Below are positions 4,930 through 5,603 of a DNA stretch of 5,603 nt, in pieces. The DNA lies in contig JAHFMB010000065.1 of NCBI GenBank assembly GCA_023269245.1, forward strand, positions 1 through 5,603, in the 5' to 3' direction. The stretch's first letter is position 1. Every line of letters starts with the position of its first letter. The notes below the pieces were generated by a model. That model was given only the letters and a program-made list of their open reading frames with translations. It ran no database searches and had not been told where the DNA came from. Source of the stretch: Candidatus Tayloriibacteriota bacterium. Lineage in GTDB: Bacteria > Patescibacteriota > Minisyncoccia > Phycocordibacterales > PALSA-1337. Position numbers and translations under genes: made by a program.

Positions 4930-5305
4930 ATTTCCCTTCTTTGAGATCAAGACACACTGAGTTGAGACAATATCTCATGCCTGTTTTTGTCGGACCATCA
5001 TTGAAGACATGTCCGAGATGCGAGCCGCAGGTTGTGCAAGTGATCTCCGTACGAATCATGCCATGCTCCGTATCGACCGTTTCTTTGACTGCACCCGGAA
5101 GCGCCTGATCAAATGAAGGCCAGCCTGTTCCTGAATCGAACTTGGCATCAGATGAAAAAAGTTTTGATCCGCACACTTTGCACGTGTACATGCCGTCGCG
5201 CGTGTCGTGCAATAGTTTCCCCGAAAAAGGTGCCTCCGTCCCCTTTTGGCGAAGCACATGGTATTCTTCCGCTGTCAGTTTCTGTTTTATTTCTTCTTCA
5301 TTCAT
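4928..5305 (-). CDS. msrB: Peptide-methionine (R)-S-oxide reductase MsrB
   Basis: This 125-residue protein reduces the R epimer of methionine sulfoxide in oxidised proteins. The MsrB fold is complete. The structural zinc is bound by two CxxC pairs, C42/C45 (CKVC) and C90/C93 (CTTC). The substrate pocket carries GWPSF at 61-65 and HLGHVFNDGP at 96-105, and the catalytic Cys is C113 in RYCLNS. The usual resolving Cys just before GWPSF is replaced by Thr60, as in one-cysteine MsrBs, so the sulfenic acid must be reduced by another route. An extra Cys118 sits five residues after the catalytic one. No signal peptide is present, so the protein is cytoplasmic. The ATG at 5305 lies 11 bp after the msrA stop with no Shine-Dalgarno site, indicating co-transcription and probably translational coupling. 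The family usually starts just before the KLTAEEYHVLR segment, which supports this start. Confidence 0.95.
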   Translation of the reverse strand: MNEEEIKQKLTAEEYHVLRQKGTEAPFSGKLLHDTRDGMYTCKVCGSKLFSSDAKFDSGTGWPSFDQALPGAVKETVDTEHGMIRTEITCTTCGSHLGHVFNDGPTKTGMRYCLNSVCLDLKEGK

Positions 5306-5316
5306 GGGCTGATGTG

Positions 5317-5603
5317 TTAATTCTTTAGTAACTCCGCGAAACGTTTCTGCAGTTTTTCCAGCTTTGGCGCAATGACAATCTGACAGTACGGCTGATCTGA
5401 ATGATGCTTGTAATATTCTTGGTGGTAAGATTCCGCAGGATAAAATATCTCAAGAGGTCTCACCTCGGTTATCACCGGCTTGTCATACGCGTGTGATGAA
5501 TTGAGTTCAGTAATGAGCTCCTCGGCTTTTTTCTTCTGCTCTTCATCGGTATAAAAAATCATCGAACGATATTCGGTACCAACATCATTTCCCTGACGAT
5601 TCA
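5317..5603 (-). CDS. msrA: Peptide-methionine (S)-S-oxide reductase MsrA, C-terminal part (start outside window)
   Basis: The visible 94 residues are the C-terminal half of MsrA, which reduces the S epimer of methionine sulfoxide and so complements MsrB. Family landmarks are GNDVGTEYRSMIFYT at the 5' side, containing the conserved GTxYRS substrate-site motif, then HAYDKPVITEV, and FYPAESYHQEYY with the conserved EXYHQ(E/D)Y block. The chain ends at TAA 5319-5317. An internal ATG at 5562 lies within YRSM and is not a real start, because the same frame continues with family-like sequence to the window edge. The catalytic GCFW motif and promoter lie beyond 5603. The gene precedes msrB with an 11-bp gap, the common msrA-msrB arrangement; the two are separate proteins here, not fused. 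Confidence 0.95.
   Translation of the reverse strand, partial: NRQGNDVGTEYRSMIFYTDEEQKKKAEELITELNSSHAYDKPVITEVRPLEIFYPAESYHQEYYKHHSDQPYCQIVIAPKLEKLQKRFAELLKN

Noticed and set aside
1..5603. CRISPR array, insertion sequence, tRNA or rRNA gene
   Set aside because: No regularly spaced repeats, transposase-like frames, terminal inverted repeats or tRNA/rRNA-like segments were seen on either strand.

Overview
The window looks like part of a compact bacterial genome, most likely a Patescibacteria (CPR/Parcubacteria-type) organism. That is an inference from several signs: short intergenic gaps, few Shine-Dalgarno sites, -10-like boxes sitting right against start codons, a Gmad2-domain lipoprotein-like or anchored protein, and a small aspartyl-tRNA synthetase lacking the bacterial insertion domain. 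No rRNA or other marker here fixes the taxonomy.

Positions 1-2339 hold a tightly packed minus-strand cluster. In transcription order it contains a membrane-anchored Gmad2-domain protein (2339 to 1905), a broken AlkD-type DNA glycosylase gene (1900 to 1335), a DHH/DHHA1 phosphoesterase of the NrnA type (1326 to 310), and the start of a membrane-anchored cyclophilin prolyl isomerase (284 to beyond position 1). Gaps are 4, 8 and 25 bp, so an operon is likely, though the phosphoesterase also has its own -10-like box. A 43-bp divergent promoter region separates the cluster from aspS on the plus strand (2383-3807).

After aspS comes a 289-bp gap. It contains a 9-nt degenerate repeat, long open frames on both strands without a convincing gene, and a clear intrinsic terminator (3966-3993). 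Next is a plus-strand gene (4097-4867) for a secreted protein with outer-membrane beta-barrel hallmarks, which would be surprising if the host is a Patescibacterium. It ends at a second terminator (4898-4929) whose U-tract reaches the stop codon of the convergent methionine sulfoxide reductase pair: msrB (5305 to 4928) and the C-terminal part of msrA (from beyond 5603 to 5317).

Functionally this is housekeeping and stress maintenance: translation (aspS), nucleotide and RNA-fragment turnover (nrnA-like), repair of oxidised methionine (msrA/msrB), extracytoplasmic protein folding (cyclophilin), and a decayed alkylation-repair gene. No CRISPR array, insertion sequence, tRNA or rRNA was found. 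The items most worth a second look are the beta-barrel-like protein, the intergenic block after aspS, the alkD deletion, and the near-leaderless promoter pattern.
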